Shown here: positions 9,741 through 21,159 of the stretch, one piece after another
Layout of the letters: each line of letters opens with the position of its first letter
How positions within the stretch are numbered: position 1 is the stretch's first letter
Source: Megascapheus bottae
Taxonomy: Eukaryota > Chordata > Mammalia > Rodentia > Geomyidae
NCBI GenBank assembly: GCA_024803745.1
Contig: JANJXV010000099.1
Span: 2,790,001 to 2,854,000, forward strand
Reading direction: 5' to 3'
DNA: 64,000 nt
Translations under genes and position numbers: made by a program
Notes under the pieces: generated by a model
The model's input: only the letters and a program-made list of their open reading frames with translations
Databases searched by the model: none
Told to the model about the DNA's origin: nothing

Positions 9741-10945
9741 TTTGCCTCTTTTACCCATTTTTGGCCCCACCACAGCCATGGTATCTACCTTCCTATGTTC
9801 TCTCCACCTGCCCCCAGACAGGGGTCTGACAGATGCTTTCCACCCACTTATTCATGTCCTCCTCTGTATTGGCTGACAGCTAAGACATGCAATCACTTGT
9901 CTGGATGCCAAACACAAAGCCATGTGATTGTTTCTCAGTCTGGAACATCCTATCCGATTTATAGCACCACAGAGGGTCAGGTTGATGCTCCTCCAGGGCT
10001 TCTTAAATTGTTCTCATATTAATCCACAACACGTTTGTCATCACTTGTCCAGCTAATTCATGGACTAATGCAGCATTCAGTACAAACTTAGATCCCAATA
10101 CCATGAGGACACTCAAGGGTGCATTAGGAGTGTGACCTGCAGGTGGATGTGAGCCTGTCTAAGTTGGAGGGGATTTCTCCACCACAGGAAATGGAATACA
10201 AATTTAGAATCTTCTTTCATGAGGTGACAATCTCTGGCAGATGTTCTTATCAAATGTGGCACTGCTTACTTCCAGCTTAAAACATGGGTTGATGACCCAG
10301 CATAACAGAGAATGTATTCACCCCGGCCCAACACATAGGCTGGGACCCTGAACTTTCAGGTAGCATTTGGCTTTGAAGGTCATGAGATCTTAGTCTACAA
10401 ATGATGAGCCCCCTCCCATGAGGCATAGCAAACGGAGCCAAAGTGCAACCCAGTTAAGCACCAGATCAAGCTTCCCTTCTTCAGTAGGGTATGGTTTGAA
10501 AACTGTGCATAGCTTCTGTTTGAAGCCAGTCCAGAAAGGAAAGTCCATGAAACTCTCATTTCCAGTTAACTGCCAAGGGGGTGGGGGAAGTCACAGGCTG
10601 GGGGATGCACAGGATGATCCATGGGCCCTGTGCAGCTACTGGGTCACCCCCTTCTGCATCTCAGCCTTTGGCTTTGAGCTCTGTGATCGTCAAGATGTGC
10701 ACAGTCTGTACTCTGGCTGGCAGTAGAAAGGACCCTGGGAAGACAATTGTAGACCCTTTGTGAGTGTAGGAAGGGGTAGGCTGGACACCCAGTCCAAGAG
10801 GAGCTAAAACTGGAGTCGAGGGGTGTGCAAGGAGTGGGTGTGAGGGTTGTGGGCAGTCACAGTGACGGCAGAGGTGGCTCTGTCTGTGGGGTGAGTGCCT
10901 CCCTGCAGGCACAGTACTGGATATATCAGAGATCCACATGAAAAG
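9741..10945. other. Unique-looking stretch; site of the A deletion
   Basis: GC-richer than its surroundings, with no gene recognised. At about 10,572-10,578 the word TGCCAAG marks where 582 bp present in copy B are missing from A. Those missing bases contain two exon-like segments, so this part of the locus may once have been intron and exon of a minus-strand gene. Confidence 0.45.
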
Positions 10946-10949
10946 GAAA

Positions 10950-11060
10950 AGCTGGAAATGGCACTATGGTTCAAATGGTAGAGCATCAACCTTGAGCAAA
11001 AGAGCTCAGGGACAGTACCCAGGACCTGAGTTCAAGCCTCATGACTGTGAAAGAAAAAGA
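10950..11060 (+). mobile_element. SINE right monomer
   Basis: 'ggcactatggttcaaatgg', 'gagctcagggacagtaccc', 'gagttcaagcctcatgactg', then A-rich. Confidence 0.7.
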
Positions 11061-12285
11061 ACCAGGACTATGAGAGGGAACCTGGTACTCTCTTGGTCTA
11101 ATCAGACACAAGAAAAGGCCGGGATAGGCTGTGGAAAAACACAGAGAACATCTTCCCCCAGCTCATCCTGTCCTTTATGCTGGGGCAGCCATGTAACTAG
11201 GGCTACGGTGAGATCATCTTCACCCCTGTGCTGCCATCTGAATTGTAGGCCTCTGTCCTGGCATGGGGTGTCCTGATGGCTGAGCAGGTGCCCTAACCCT
11301 AGATGGAGAGCAGCCACTGACTGTGGTAGCTAAAGAGAGATCTGTTCCATAGCTATCAGGCCACCCAGCATGGGAGCCATAACCACCCCTCACCCAGGTA
11401 GAGGCCAATGGTTTTCCAGGTGCTACTAACATTGCCCCACCCCTAGCTCTGGGTACACGTGACATTCCCTCCACAAGGAGCAGGACTAAGTGAAGGATCA
11501 GGAAGCTGCCTATGGGCTTCAGATGATGGCCAGGCTGGCACTACAGATGGCCTCACTCTGTCACCACCTTCCCCTGCCTCCATCATTCCTCCATCATGCC
11601 TCTCTACCTCCCACCCATTAACCTTGGAACCAATGAACTGGGCTCTCATTATTCCTCTCATCTCTTCACCCACCTTGCCATGCATCCATCCCTCTGTCAC
11701 TTCCACCCCACACACATCCCACCACCAGCCACCCTGTAGCTTATGAGGATCCCAGAGGAAGCTCTTGGTGAAGGGCTTGTGACCACAAAACAGTTACTAT
11801 CACCCGCTCCAGCCTGATCCACCACAGAATAAGAACAGCCAAGCAGGCTCACACTGCAGGAGAGTTGCTCTGCTGCCACCCTGATTTCTTCATGGCCAGG
11901 ACTTGGCTCTCCTCAGCCTCCCAGCTCAGTAACCAGAACATTGTGCTTTCACAGAGCCATGGCTTCCAGTCTCCATGGACACAATGACATCAAGGTGATG
12001 CCAACTTCCCCATCTCTATATACTTCTAACTATGGGATGGGAGCTGATGTTCTCTTCTGTGACTCCATCCGCTAAGAGGCTCATGCAGATTTCTATCCTT
12101 TGCTCATCATGGTGACTCTTTGGTTAACAAGTCACTGCTGGGCTTCCAGTTCACCACATATAGAACCCATACTCCAACACTTTTCTTAGAAGGACTGATG
12201 ACTTTTAAATATTCTCTAGTTTTACATTTCTACTTCCTTCTCTCTTTCATTTATATATTTCCCTTCCTCACATACTTCCCTTTTT
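11061..12285. other. GC-richer stretch without recognised gene
   Basis: Several short frames on both strands overlap one another and none shows a domain or paired splice sites I can defend. Conserved in B (60,526-61,755) with scattered indels that break the frames differently. That argues against coding function. Confidence 0.5.
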
Positions 12286-12287
12286 TA

Positions 12288-12585
12288 CCTTCCTTCTTTC
12301 ATTCCTGGCCTTGAACTCAAGACCTGGAGCTTTTTCTTAGCTTTTCTTTGCTCAAGGTAGCACTCTAGCTCTTGAGCCACAGCTCTACTTCAATCTTTGT
12401 TCTTGCTCTAAACTGGGAGTATGAGTCTCATGCATTTTTCCCTTTGCTGGGTTGGTTTTAAACCACAATACTAAGATCAGGATCCTGAATATGCCTCGGA
12501 TTACAGGTATTATCTAATCAAAACAAATTCCTGATTTCTTTTTTAGACATAATTAGTTCTTTCAGGTGAGCCACCAGCCACTCAT
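12288..12585 (-). mobile_element. Geo-type SINE, diverged
   Basis: Reverse copy: 'cctggccttgaactcaagac', 'ttgctcaaggtagcactct', 'gagccacagctctacttc', and at the end 'gtgagccaccagccactc'. Confidence 0.6.
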
Positions 12586-13450
12586 GCAAGAGCATTGCGG
12601 GATCCCAGCATTCATCTTGTCTCCAGTCTTATTCCATCCATCTCACAATGGTCATCTAAAACACCCTGCTGCATGCCTGAAGTCGCAAGGAACGTTCTCA
12701 ACGCCATGAGAAGCCCCCTTAAGCTCTGCCTCAGACAAGCCCAGCCCCCATCCCACTTCCACATGAGCATTTGTTTAGGAGAAATTTCCTGAGTACACCA
12801 TCATCTTTTCCTCACCATTCAAATTTCATCTTTGGAGGCATTTCTCCCAGACAATGAGGAACATGGTCCATGGTTTGATAGCAGCTCCAGCTTCATAGTC
12901 CCAGCCACCAACACCCCCCCATTACCCTGCCAGACACCTGAATTCAAGGACAATGTTTTCACTACCCCTGACTCTTATCAAATGTTTTAACTTATACAGT
13001 GCATTAAAATAATTTTACTAAATGGAATAAACACATGGCATCAAGCTTCAGAATCTTTGCACCTGAACTTTTAGTGAATAACAGACACACCAGCATTTCT
13101 GTAGCCAACAGAAATCTTAGCTTTGAGATTTCAGCATTCCTGGTATCCAAGTTTGGATGTGCTTACACTGCCCTTAATGGCGCACTTCAATCACACAATC
13201 CCACAAAAATCACTGTCATTTGACATTCACTGGTAGGTGGTGCTAGGAAAAAGACTGATGTGCCAACTCCATGCTGGCTTGACCTATGCCATCTTCAAAC
13301 CTGGAGCAAGTGGGGCTCCTCTCTCCATGACACATTTTGTGTACTACCCCAGGAGGACCTTTACCTTGAGACAAAATTATGAAGACTATCTCTACCAGCA
13401 AAGATTCCAGTGAGATGTGCCTACATGGATAAAGCTAAAATCTCACTAAA
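12586..13450. other. Stretch without recognised gene
   Basis: Mixed composition. Short plus-strand frames at 12,595-12,792 and 13,035-13,223 have no domain or splice support. Confidence 0.45.
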
Positions 13451-13454
13451 GTGA

Positions 13455-13682
13455 GGTTGTTGGCAGTGCTGGAGCCTGAACTCAGGGCCTGGGCACTAAG
13501 CATTTGGACTCAAGACTAGCCCTTTACCACTTGAGCCCAAATTCCATTCCCAGCTGTTTTTATTTTTGGTAGTAAGAATCTATCAGACTTTCCTGTTCTA
13601 GGTGACTTGGAACTTCCATACTCAGATCTCAGCCTCCTGACCAGCCTGGATTAAAAGTGTGGATCAGCCATGCGCCACACCT
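13455..13682 (-). mobile_element. Geo-type SINE, diverged
   Basis: Reverse copy: 'gagcctgaactcagggcctg', 'cctttaccacttgagccc', 'cagatctcagcctcctgacc'. The plus-strand frame starting at 13,659 begins inside this SINE. Confidence 0.6.
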
Positions 13683-14061
13683 GAGGACTTTTGCCAGCAC
13701 ATTTTTTCCCAAAAATTAGAAGAGGAAGATGTGGGAGGGTTGGGCTCATCCTGCCCTGCATATGAAGGAGAGCATCAGCGCCTGAACTTCATTCCCTGTT
13801 GTAGGCTGCTGGAGGAAAAGGAAGCAAATAGGCACAGGCTGGCAGCAGATGCCACAGAACAACTTGTGACCAAGACTCCCAGAGCAGACCTCAGAATCAA
13901 TGACAGAGTTGGATCTACCCAGTAACAGAGGCAGTGGTGACACCTGAAACTGCGCGTTTGAGCCTTTGCTGCTAGTAAACAGGGCCACCTATGTCTCAAT
14001 GAGAAAGGTGAGATTTTGGTGGAGAAGGTGAGATTAAACATTATGTATCATGCCAGAAGAC

Positions 14062-14562
14062 AGACTATAAGGGGTCTTTTATTATTCCAAGTGAAATTTT
14101 GGATTTCCTCTTCTGTTTCTTTAAAGAATGACATTGGGATATTGATGAATATTGCACTGAATTTGTAGATAGTCCCTATCAAGATTGCCATTTTTACAAT
14201 ATTACTTTTTCCAAACCAGGAGCATAGGTTTTTGCATTTCCTCAGTTCTGCGTTAATTTCTTTCTCCAGAGTCTATAGTTCCATCAAAAAGGTGCTTTAC
14301 ATTCTAAGTTAATTCCTAGGTATTTTATTTTCTTTGATAGCAAAATGAGTTGCTATCCTGATTCTTGCCTCATTCCTCTCATTTGTTGGCATATAGGAAG
14401 GCAGTTGACATTGAGGGTTAATTTTATACCCTGCTACCTTACCAAAGTTTTATATCAGCTCAAGCAGCTTCGGAGTAGAGTCTATATGGTTCTTTAAATA
14501 CAGAATCATGTCATCTGTAAGGAGAGAAAGTTTCAGTTCCTCTTTCCCTTTTCCTCCTCACT
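14062..14562 (-). mobile_element. L1 ORF2 fragment (inverted 5' part)
   Basis: Matches the reverse-transcriptase to mid-ORF2 region of the array L1s (equivalent to about 29,245-29,740), on the minus strand: 'tcttttattattccaagtg', 'aatgacattgggatattgat', 'cagaatcatgtcatctg'. It abuts an oppositely oriented L1 piece at 14,563. The copy in B starts at about 63,528. Confidence 0.85.
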
Positions 14563-14940
14563 CCAGTTAGAATGGACAAGATCCAGAAATCTAATAACGT
14601 ATGCTGGAGGGGATGTGGCCAGGAGGGATCACTACTACACTGCTGGTGGGATTGCAAACTCGTTCAACCACTATGGAAAGCACTATGGCAGTATCCCAAA
14701 AAGACTAAACATAGAGCTCCCCTGTGATCCAGCAATTTCACTACTTGACAATCGTCCAGATAGGACACACTAAATTCACTAGAACAATAACATTTATCAC
14801 AGCACTATTTACTATAACAAAGGTATGGAACCAACCCAGATGCCCGTCAGTTGATGAGTAGATCAAATATGGTGTTTTTACACAATGGAATTCTGTGCTT
14901 CTGTCAGAAAGAATGACATAGACGAATTTGTAAGGAAATA
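14563..14940 (+). mobile_element. L1 ORF2 C-terminal fragment (3' part)
   Basis: Plus strand: 'ctccagttagaatggacaag', 'ggatgtggccaggagggatc', 'actgctggtgggattgc', 'agatgcccgtcagttgatg'. It encodes the Cys-rich end of ORF2 in decayed form. Together with the inverted segment before it, this has the geometry of one L1 insertion made by twin priming. Confidence 0.85.
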
Positions 14941-14959
14941 GAAAGACTGTAAAGTTTAG

Positions 14960-15088
14960 AAATTAGTTTCTGTCTCCTTCTCTCTCTCCTTCTCTATCTC
15001 TGTAAAATTTAGAAGTTCCTGTTTCTCTCTCTTTTCTCTCTTTCTCTCTCTCTTTCTGTCTCTCTCTTTCTGTCTCTCTCTTTCTGTC

Positions 15089-15164
<76 letters not shown>

Positions 15165-15165
15165 A
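14960..15165. repeat. (CT)n / (CTTTCTGT)n microsatellite
   Basis: Imperfect CT-rich tract that becomes pure TC from about 15,095. The Arg/Glu-rich minus-strand frames through it are repeat artefacts. Confidence 0.95.
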
Positions 15166-15335
15166 TCCTTAGGCTTGAACTCAGGGCCTGAGCTACTTTT
15201 GCTCAAGGTTAGCACTCTACCATTTGAACAACAGTGCTGCTTCTGGCTTGCTCTTTTCACGTAGTATTGAGGAATCTAACCCAGGCCTTCATCCTTGATA
15301 GGTTAGCACTCTACCACTAAGCCACACAGTCAGCT
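15163..15335 (-). mobile_element. Dimeric ID-like SINE
   Basis: Reverse copy: 'taggcttgaactcagggcc', 'ctcaaggttagcactctacc', 'gaatctaacccaggccttc', 'gttagcactctaccactaag'. Confidence 0.7.
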
Positions 15336-15639
15336 TTTAGAGGTTCCTGACAAAGGTTTTCCTACATGCTATTATTTCTTCTGTGAGTGCTCTTAATGCT
15401 TGCTGAAGGTTGACTTTTTTTAGAAGACTTACCCTAATGCTCCCATATACAGAGATTCTATATATAGCTAAATGTTTTTCATTACTCAGAATTTCTCTAT
15501 TGTGTATGTTCTGAAATGTACTGAAGACTGACTTCTGATTAAAAGTCATTGCACATTTGTTCTATTCATTAGTTTTCTTTTCTTCTATGGGAATCAGGTT
15601 TTTGATGGACACAGAAGTATGCCTTCCAGGTCAAACACT

Positions 15640-16076
15640 TTCCACATTTGTAATATTCATAAGGTTTTTCTCTCCTATGTGCATTTTACACTTAGTCACG
15701 AGTTCATGATGAATTTTTCATATTCTTATATTCATATGATTTTTATCCTGTGTCTGTGCGGTATCATGCAAACTCAAATATGAGTTCTTCAAAAAAATTT
15801 CCCTTTCATTTTATTCATAGGATTCTATCCTGTGGGTGTTTAGTGATAAATCTTGACTTGTGCCTTCTGGGGAAAAGACTGAACATTTGCTACATTCATT
15901 AAGGGTTTTCTCTTCTGTTGGTTCTGTGACACAAGCTGAGTTTTCTTCCACAGACTAAAAAGTCTTTCCTATTTATTACATTGCTAAGGCTTCTCATATG
16001 TGTGAACTGTCTTACGCTTCCTGAAGGGTGAATACTGCACGAAAGACTTTCAACTTTGGTTATATTCCTAAGGTTT
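15640..16076 (-). pseudogene. Degenerate C-terminal fingers
   Basis: Downstream of the stop after HNRIHTY, the finger frame continues as fragments with stops, including HTYEKP and QLVSQNQQKRKP-like linker remains. The overlapping open frame at 15,899-16,357 is an out-of-frame reading of the same fingers. Confidence 0.75.
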
Positions 16077-16775
16077 CTAATATGTGTGAATTCTGTTATG
16101 CCTCCTGTAATGTGACTTCCATCTGAAGGTCTTACCACATTTGATGCACTCGTACAGTTTCTCTCCTGTGTGTGTTCTCTGATGCAATTTGAGGGAAGAC
16201 TTCCATTTGAAAGACATTCCACATCGGTTACCTTCATAAGGTTTTTCTCCTGTTTGAATTGTCTTATGCATGTTGAGGTTTGGCTTCTGTGTGAAGGACT
16301 TTTCACATATGTTACACTCATTAGGTTTTTCTCCTGAGTATATTCTCTGATGAACATGGAGTTTTACCTTCCATTTGAAAGACTTTCCGCATTCACTACA
16401 TGCATAAGTTTTCTCTCCTGGGTGTGTTCTATTATGCCCATCAAGATATGACTTCCACTTGAAGGTCTTTCCACATTTGTTGCACACATAAGGTTTCTCT
16501 CCTGTGTGTGTTCTTTGACGCAATTTGAGGGAAGATTTCTGTCGGAAAGACTTTACACATTGGTTACATTCATAAGGTTTCACTCCTGTGTGTATTCTCT
16601 GATGAACACGAAGTTTTCCCTTCCCTTGGAAAGACTTTCCACATTCATTACACTTATAAGATTTCTCTCCTGTGTGTGTTATTTGATGAACTCGAAGGTG
16701 TATCTTCTGGGTGAAAGACTTTTCACATTTGTTACATTCATAAGGTTTCTCTTCTGTGTGTCTTCTCTGGTGCAA
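16077..16775 (-). pseudogene. C2H2 zinc-finger array with lost ligands
   Basis: A 232-codon open frame holds eight finger units separated by TGEKP-type linkers. Units 1, 2, 4 and 8 keep both Cys and both His. Unit 3 has Arg for the first His (LKLRQRTH). Unit 5 has Tyr for the last His (HQRIY). Unit 6 has Gln for the last His (HKTIQ). Unit 7 has Gly for the first Cys (YEGNRC). Linkers have also drifted (HTGVKP, HPGEKT, QTGEKP). The Met at 16,775 lies inside a finger remnant and is not a real start. Confidence 0.9.
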
Positions 16776-17140
16776 AGTGAGGTATGATTTCAGTCTAAAA
16801 GTCTTCCCACATTTATCCCATTCATAAGATTTCTCTTCTGTGTGAGATCTCTGATGTGTGCTGAGAGCTGAATTCTGGGCAGAAATTTTATTACGTTCCT
16901 CATATTCATAAGGTTTGTCTTCTCTTGGAGATCGAGGTTGGAGCGTCAGGTCTGACTTCTCAGAAATTAATTTTCACACTTGACGTACGCATCACATATC
17001 TTAGGATATTTGCTCTGAGGTATTGTAAGGCATATTTCATTACTGAAAGATTTCTCACATTCACTACATATATGAGGAGTCTCTCCTGTGTACATTTTCA
17101 GATGTGTAGTGATGGTCGGTGTTAAGTACAATATTTTTCA
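16776..17140 (-). pseudogene. Degenerate N-terminal fingers
   Basis: Remnants such as MYTGETPHICSECEKSFS, a stop after VKCEN, and HQRSHTEEKSYEWDKCGKTF just upstream of the long finger frame. One Cys has become Trp and frames change at least twice, so this part cannot encode a continuous array. Confidence 0.75.
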
Positions 17141-17544
17141 TCACACAGTACATTTAGCAGTTTTCCTCCCTCCCTGAATAATTTCTTGGGCAGGGAGAAC
17201 AGAATTATGATACTGCAGATCTTTTGGACTGTCACAATCATGAATAAAATGCTCTGAATATCCGATGGATTTTTTAAGAACAGGAGATCTATATGCAGTA
17301 TGCATCTCATCAGGCTTAGGAGACAGAAGCATGTTCTGACACTTTATGAACTCCTCAGTCCTCACCCCTAAGTTGTTACCGTTATTACTAATCAGCTCTG
17401 GATTATGTGTAGAGCTCAAATTTAAAGTTGTTGCAAATCTCACGTTTTCCTCCACTTCGATACTACTTGCAACTGCTACTTCACAAAGACATTCATGTGG
17501 ACTTTCCTGGCATGTCTTGAACACATTTTCCATTACCTGGACAT
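17141..17544 (-). pseudogene. Zinc-finger gene last exon, spacer part
   Basis: The acceptor TTTTAG| is at 17,545-17,546. The KRAB-B phase continues as DVQVMENVFKTCQES. The hydrophilic spacer stays open for about 130 codons and ends in a TGA just before the expected first finger. In the next frame the sequence reads LCDEKYCT, and further on CSECEKSFS near 17,045. A frame change therefore separates the spacer from the fingers. Confidence 0.8.
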
Positions 17545-17984
17545 CTAAAATGAGTCATAGAAAAAAAGACACAAACATACATGAGATACAAATATTCCTT
17601 ACTGTAAAGATAATGACTTTACTTTCCCATCCTAAGTGTTAGATATTTTAAAATATAAAAGTGGAAATTGATTTGTGAGAAAAATATGCTTTTCTCCCTA
17701 ACCTATTAAGAAAATGATATTTTACAATGACCAATAATGTTTTTCTGTGTTTTAGTTCTCTTTTTATATCACAGGAAATATTTATTGAAATTACCCATCT
17801 GTGTATTGCTACAGTTTTAAGCTGAGTACTAACTATAGCATACCTGCAGCTGTTTTTTTTCAAATACTGTTTTGTTTATACATTGAGGAATAGCTGCCTT
17901 TCTTTTATTTTTGAGAAATACTCTAAATATTGTGCTGTTTTGCATCTTTTTAAAACTTTCTTTTCTTTTCTTTTCTTTTTTTTT

Positions 17985-18135
17985 TTGTAGTTCATAGGCC
18001 TCGGCCCTGTCCCTGAACACTTCAGCAGAAGACTATAACCCCTATCCTTGAGCTACAGCCCCACTTCCTGTTTTCTAGAGTTAACTACTGATAAGAGTCT
18101 CATGTCCTGAGTACCAGATAGGATTACCTGACCCA
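17985..18135 (-). mobile_element. Geo-type SINE fragment
   Basis: 'ccctgtccctgaacacttcag', 'ttgagctacagccccactt', 'gataagagtctcatgtcctg'. Confidence 0.55.
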
Positions 18136-18471
18136 GTTTCAATGCTGTTTGCTTATTAACCATTAAGTGAGGAACACGAATTTTTTCTAGATTCAGCGGC
18201 CACAAGTTTGGTTTATATGTCTGTTTGCCTTTGATCCAAGCAAGAACGATTCTCGAGAGTAAGGTCTTACACCTATATCCCTTCAGTTACAACTTCTCAC
18301 TAAAGTCTCAATTTAGGTATTTGTGGGAATTTTGAAATTTATTTCTTTCCATTTGAAGTCTTATAAAAATTCCTTTTCTAACACTCCTGTCCCTCAGAAC
18401 CATGGAAGACCAGAAAATCCCCAGCTCATTGTCTAGTTAATTTTCTTATGTTGATTGAAACTTTGTTGTTT

Positions 18472-18655
18472 TTTTTTCCTTCCATTCCTGGGTTTGAACT
18501 TAGGACCTAACCACTGTCCTTGGGTTTTCTCAAGACTAGAACCCTACCAATGAATTCATTACTTCTGGCTTTTTCTATGTATGTTGTAATAAGGAATAAA
18601 ACCTGTGTCTTTGTGCATGCTAGGCAAGCACTCTACCACTAGACTCAATTTCTGG
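18472..18655 (-). mobile_element. Dimeric ID-like SINE
   Basis: 'ttcctgggtttgaacttagg', 'gttttctcaagactagaacc', 'gtgcatgctaggcaagcac'. Confidence 0.7.
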
Positions 18656-18785
18656 TGGAAACGTCTGGTTTTGAATACCAGTCTCTCCCTACCAGCATAA
18701 AGATATTATCCTTATCAGAGAATAATGCCCTGACATATTCCTTGTTTGCTCAATCATTTATAGTCTTAGTTTTAAACAAATGAAA

Positions 18786-18788
<3 letters not shown>

Positions 18789-18842
<54 letters not shown>

Positions 18843-18870
18843 CCCTTTCCTTCCTTCCCTCTTTCTTCCC

Positions 18871-18922
<52 letters not shown>

Positions 18923-18958
18923 TCCTTCCTTCCTTCTTTCTTTCTTTCTTTCTTTCTT
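18789..18958. repeat. (CTTT)n microsatellite with CCTT interruptions
   Basis: About 170 bp of tetranucleotide repeat. It is polypyrimidine on the plus strand and polypurine on the minus, i.e. the strand that would be transcribed in this intron. Open frames through it are artefacts. Confidence 0.95.
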
Positions 18959-18959
18959 G

Positions 18960-19190
18960 TTTTGCAGTCATGGGACTTGAATTCTAGACCTGGCTGTTCT
19001 TCCTGAGCTCTTCAACTCAAGGCTACTGCCCTATGTCTTTAGCCTCAACCCCACTTCCCATTTTCTATTGGTTCATTGGAGAGAAGAGTCTAAGGTGTTT
19101 TTGTGATAGGTCAGTCTTTGAAACTTGATCCTCAGATCTCAGCCTCCTAAGTAGCTAGGATTACAGACATGAGCCACGGGCTCATGGCTT
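18960..19190 (-). mobile_element. Geo-type SINE
   Basis: 'tcatgggacttgaattctag', 'cttcaactcaaggctactgc', 'cctcctaagtagctaggatt', 'acagacatgagccacggg'. The CTTT tract lies at its left end. Confidence 0.7.
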
Positions 19191-19284
19191 TCTCATTTTA
19201 TTTTGTTTCACAGTGATTTCTACAGAGAAATGTAACTTTAACTCTACTGCCACATAGAATTCATCATATCACCTTATGATTCTT

Positions 19285-19455
19285 GGTGCCGGGTTTTGGG
19301 CTAGCATGCACAAAGACCTGGTTCAGTTCCTTGGTACTACATACAAAGAAAAACCCAGAAGTGGTGCTATGACTCAAGAAGTAGATAGCCAGCCTTGAGA
19401 AAACCCAAGGACCATACTCAGTCCCTGAGACCAAGCATAGGCTTGGGAAAAGAAA
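19285..19455 (+). mobile_element. Dimeric ID-like SINE
   Basis: 'ctagcatgcacaaagacctg', 'cagttccttggtactacat', 'gaagtggtgctatgactc', 'gtccctgagaccaagcatag'. Confidence 0.65.
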
Positions 19456-19600
19456 ATGATTCTTGATTCATTCACAAAGAATTCCATAGGTTCCACACAG
19501 GATTTAGGGTAACTAAGAATATTATTGCTCAGTACATCACAACATGAACTTACCAATGGGGCTCAGGCTCCAACATCAATATGAAGATGCATTCACTCAC

Positions 19601-19690
19601 CTGTGATATTCTTGTCAGAGGAATTTCCTATCCAGAGTTCTGCACAGTGCTCTAGCTTGTCAATTAATACAGGTTTGGGAACACAGGGCC
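19601..19690 (-). CDS. KRAB-B box exon
   Basis: 90-nt exon between acceptor TTATTTACAG| and donor |GTGAGTG. In the phase set by KRAB-A it reads KPVLIDKLEHCAELW, which fits the family pattern KP..I.KLE...E.W. Ends in phase 1, matching the next acceptor. Confidence 0.85.
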
Positions 19691-19879
19691 CTGTAAATAA
19701 GAAACAGTAGAGAATTATTGCTTATGCTGTGTCATCATTGCTTTAAGTTCGCAGACATCCTACTCACAAGTTATCTATTAAATCTTTTCTCTCATTTCTC
19801 ACTGGCTCCATGGTTGACTTTTCCCGAGCTCTGGATTCATTTTGTATGGCATAAACTTAGCTGTCTTGCTCAAGGCAAG

Positions 19880-20115
19880 AAAAATACCAGTTTGAGTCCC
19901 AGCTCCACTTACATGCATAGGTCTTCATGCATGCTAGGCAAGCACTCAACCACAAAGTCAAACTCTTGACACTCCACTAACATTTTTGAGGGGTTACTTG
20001 GAGTTATAGAGTTTCATGGCAATTTTTATGCCATTGCTGGCTTCAAATTAGAATTCTTAGATTTCTTCCTCCTGAATATTTTAAGATTACAGGCATGAAA
20101 CATTGCACCTAGTGC
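19880..20115 (-). mobile_element. ID-like and Geo-type SINE fragments
   Basis: 19,905-19,965 holds 'tgcatgctaggcaagcactc'. 19,985-20,115 holds a decayed Geo-type end ('gagtttcatggcaatttt', 'acaggcatgaaacattgcac'). They lie in the intron between KRAB-A and KRAB-B. Confidence 0.5.
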
Positions 20116-20367
20116 CAGGTTTCCACTATAAACTCACTGTTTAGTGATTTGTAGATCCTATTTCCAATAATGATATATATTCTATTCTGGATGGTTTATC
20201 CACTTACAATTACTGTGTAAGTTTGGAATGTCGTCTCCATTAGAGGAAACATAATTTAGAACTGTTGTCAAAGTATCCTGAAGGTATCCTGAAGAATGAG
20301 TACAAAATTACCTTAGGTTTTCTTTAGAAAGTAATGATTCTTCTCAGGGCCTGGAATCTTTCATTTA

Positions 20368-20607
<240 letters not shown>

Positions 20608-20689
20608 TTAGCACTGAGTTATAAACACACCATGTCTGGAATTTTATTCTTTTTTTGTTGGAATTGTATTCCTTTACTTAAATGTTTAG

Positions 20690-20935
20690 ACTTACATGAA
20701 ATATTGACCTGAAAAGCTTAGGGATGGTGCCTAGGCCCAGAGTTCAAGTCCCAAGACCCACAAAAAAATAATAAGGCAAGCCAGGTGTTGGTGGCTCACG
20801 CCTGTCATCCTAGCTACTTAGGAGACTGAGATCTGAGGACCATGGTTTCAAAGCCAGCCTGGCACAAAATTCCATGAGACTCCTTTCCAATTACCCACCA
20901 TAAAATGTTTAATGGCTTGTGGCATATCATGGTAG
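20690..20935 (+). mobile_element. SINE pieces: right-monomer tail and Geo-type element
   Basis: 'gggatggtgcctaggccc' to 'gacccacaaaaaaataataa', then 'aagccaggtgttggtggctc', 'ctagctacttaggagactga', 'gccagcctggcacaaaattc'. Confidence 0.65.
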
Positions 20936-21159
20936 AGCAATTGTGGTATCAACAGAAATAAGTCGGGGGAGTAGATTTAGGTTATAAATGGAATTATTCC
21001 ATTGAAAAGGAACTACATTATATGATGACATATGCTGATACTGAGAGAATATTGCAAAATCTTAGGGTATCAAGTAATAATACTGTGAAGTACACCCAGA
21101 ATGTTAATGTTCTATGTCTGGCATAATAATCACTTTGGGAAGAAACTATTTTTTCTTTT

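Larger units (their letters stand above)
1..14534. repeat. Segmental duplication, copy A
   Basis: This whole stretch matches 49,411-64,000 in the same orientation, SINE by SINE and microsatellite by microsatellite, with scattered substitutions at a few per cent by eye. Position 1 pairs with 49,411 and 14,534 pairs with 64,000. Two large differences exist: A has 513 bp that B lacks (about 5,129-5,641), and B has 582 bp that A lacks (about 59,457-60,038). The left end is cut by the window, so the true left boundary is unknown. The right boundary is also unknown, because B runs off the window while still matching. Confidence 0.95.
17545..19600 (-). other. Intron of the zinc-finger gene with SINEs and a microsatellite
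   Basis: AT-rich sequence between the KRAB-B donor and the last-exon acceptor. It contains a Geo-type fragment (17,985-18,135), a dimeric SINE (18,475-18,655), a CTTT repeat, a Geo-type SINE (18,960-19,190) and a dimeric SINE (19,285-19,455). Confidence 0.75.

Noticed and set aside
11061..12285. Possible coding exons in the GC-richer region
   Set aside because: Frames on both strands overlap and are broken by different indels in A and B. No domain recognised.
13659..13925. 88-codon plus-strand frame with LEEKEANRHR
   Set aside because: Begins inside a reversed SINE. No splice or domain support, and a minus-strand frame of similar length overlaps it.
15899..16357. 152-codon frame over the zinc fingers
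   Set aside because: Out-of-frame reading of degenerate fingers; no C2H2 pattern in this frame.
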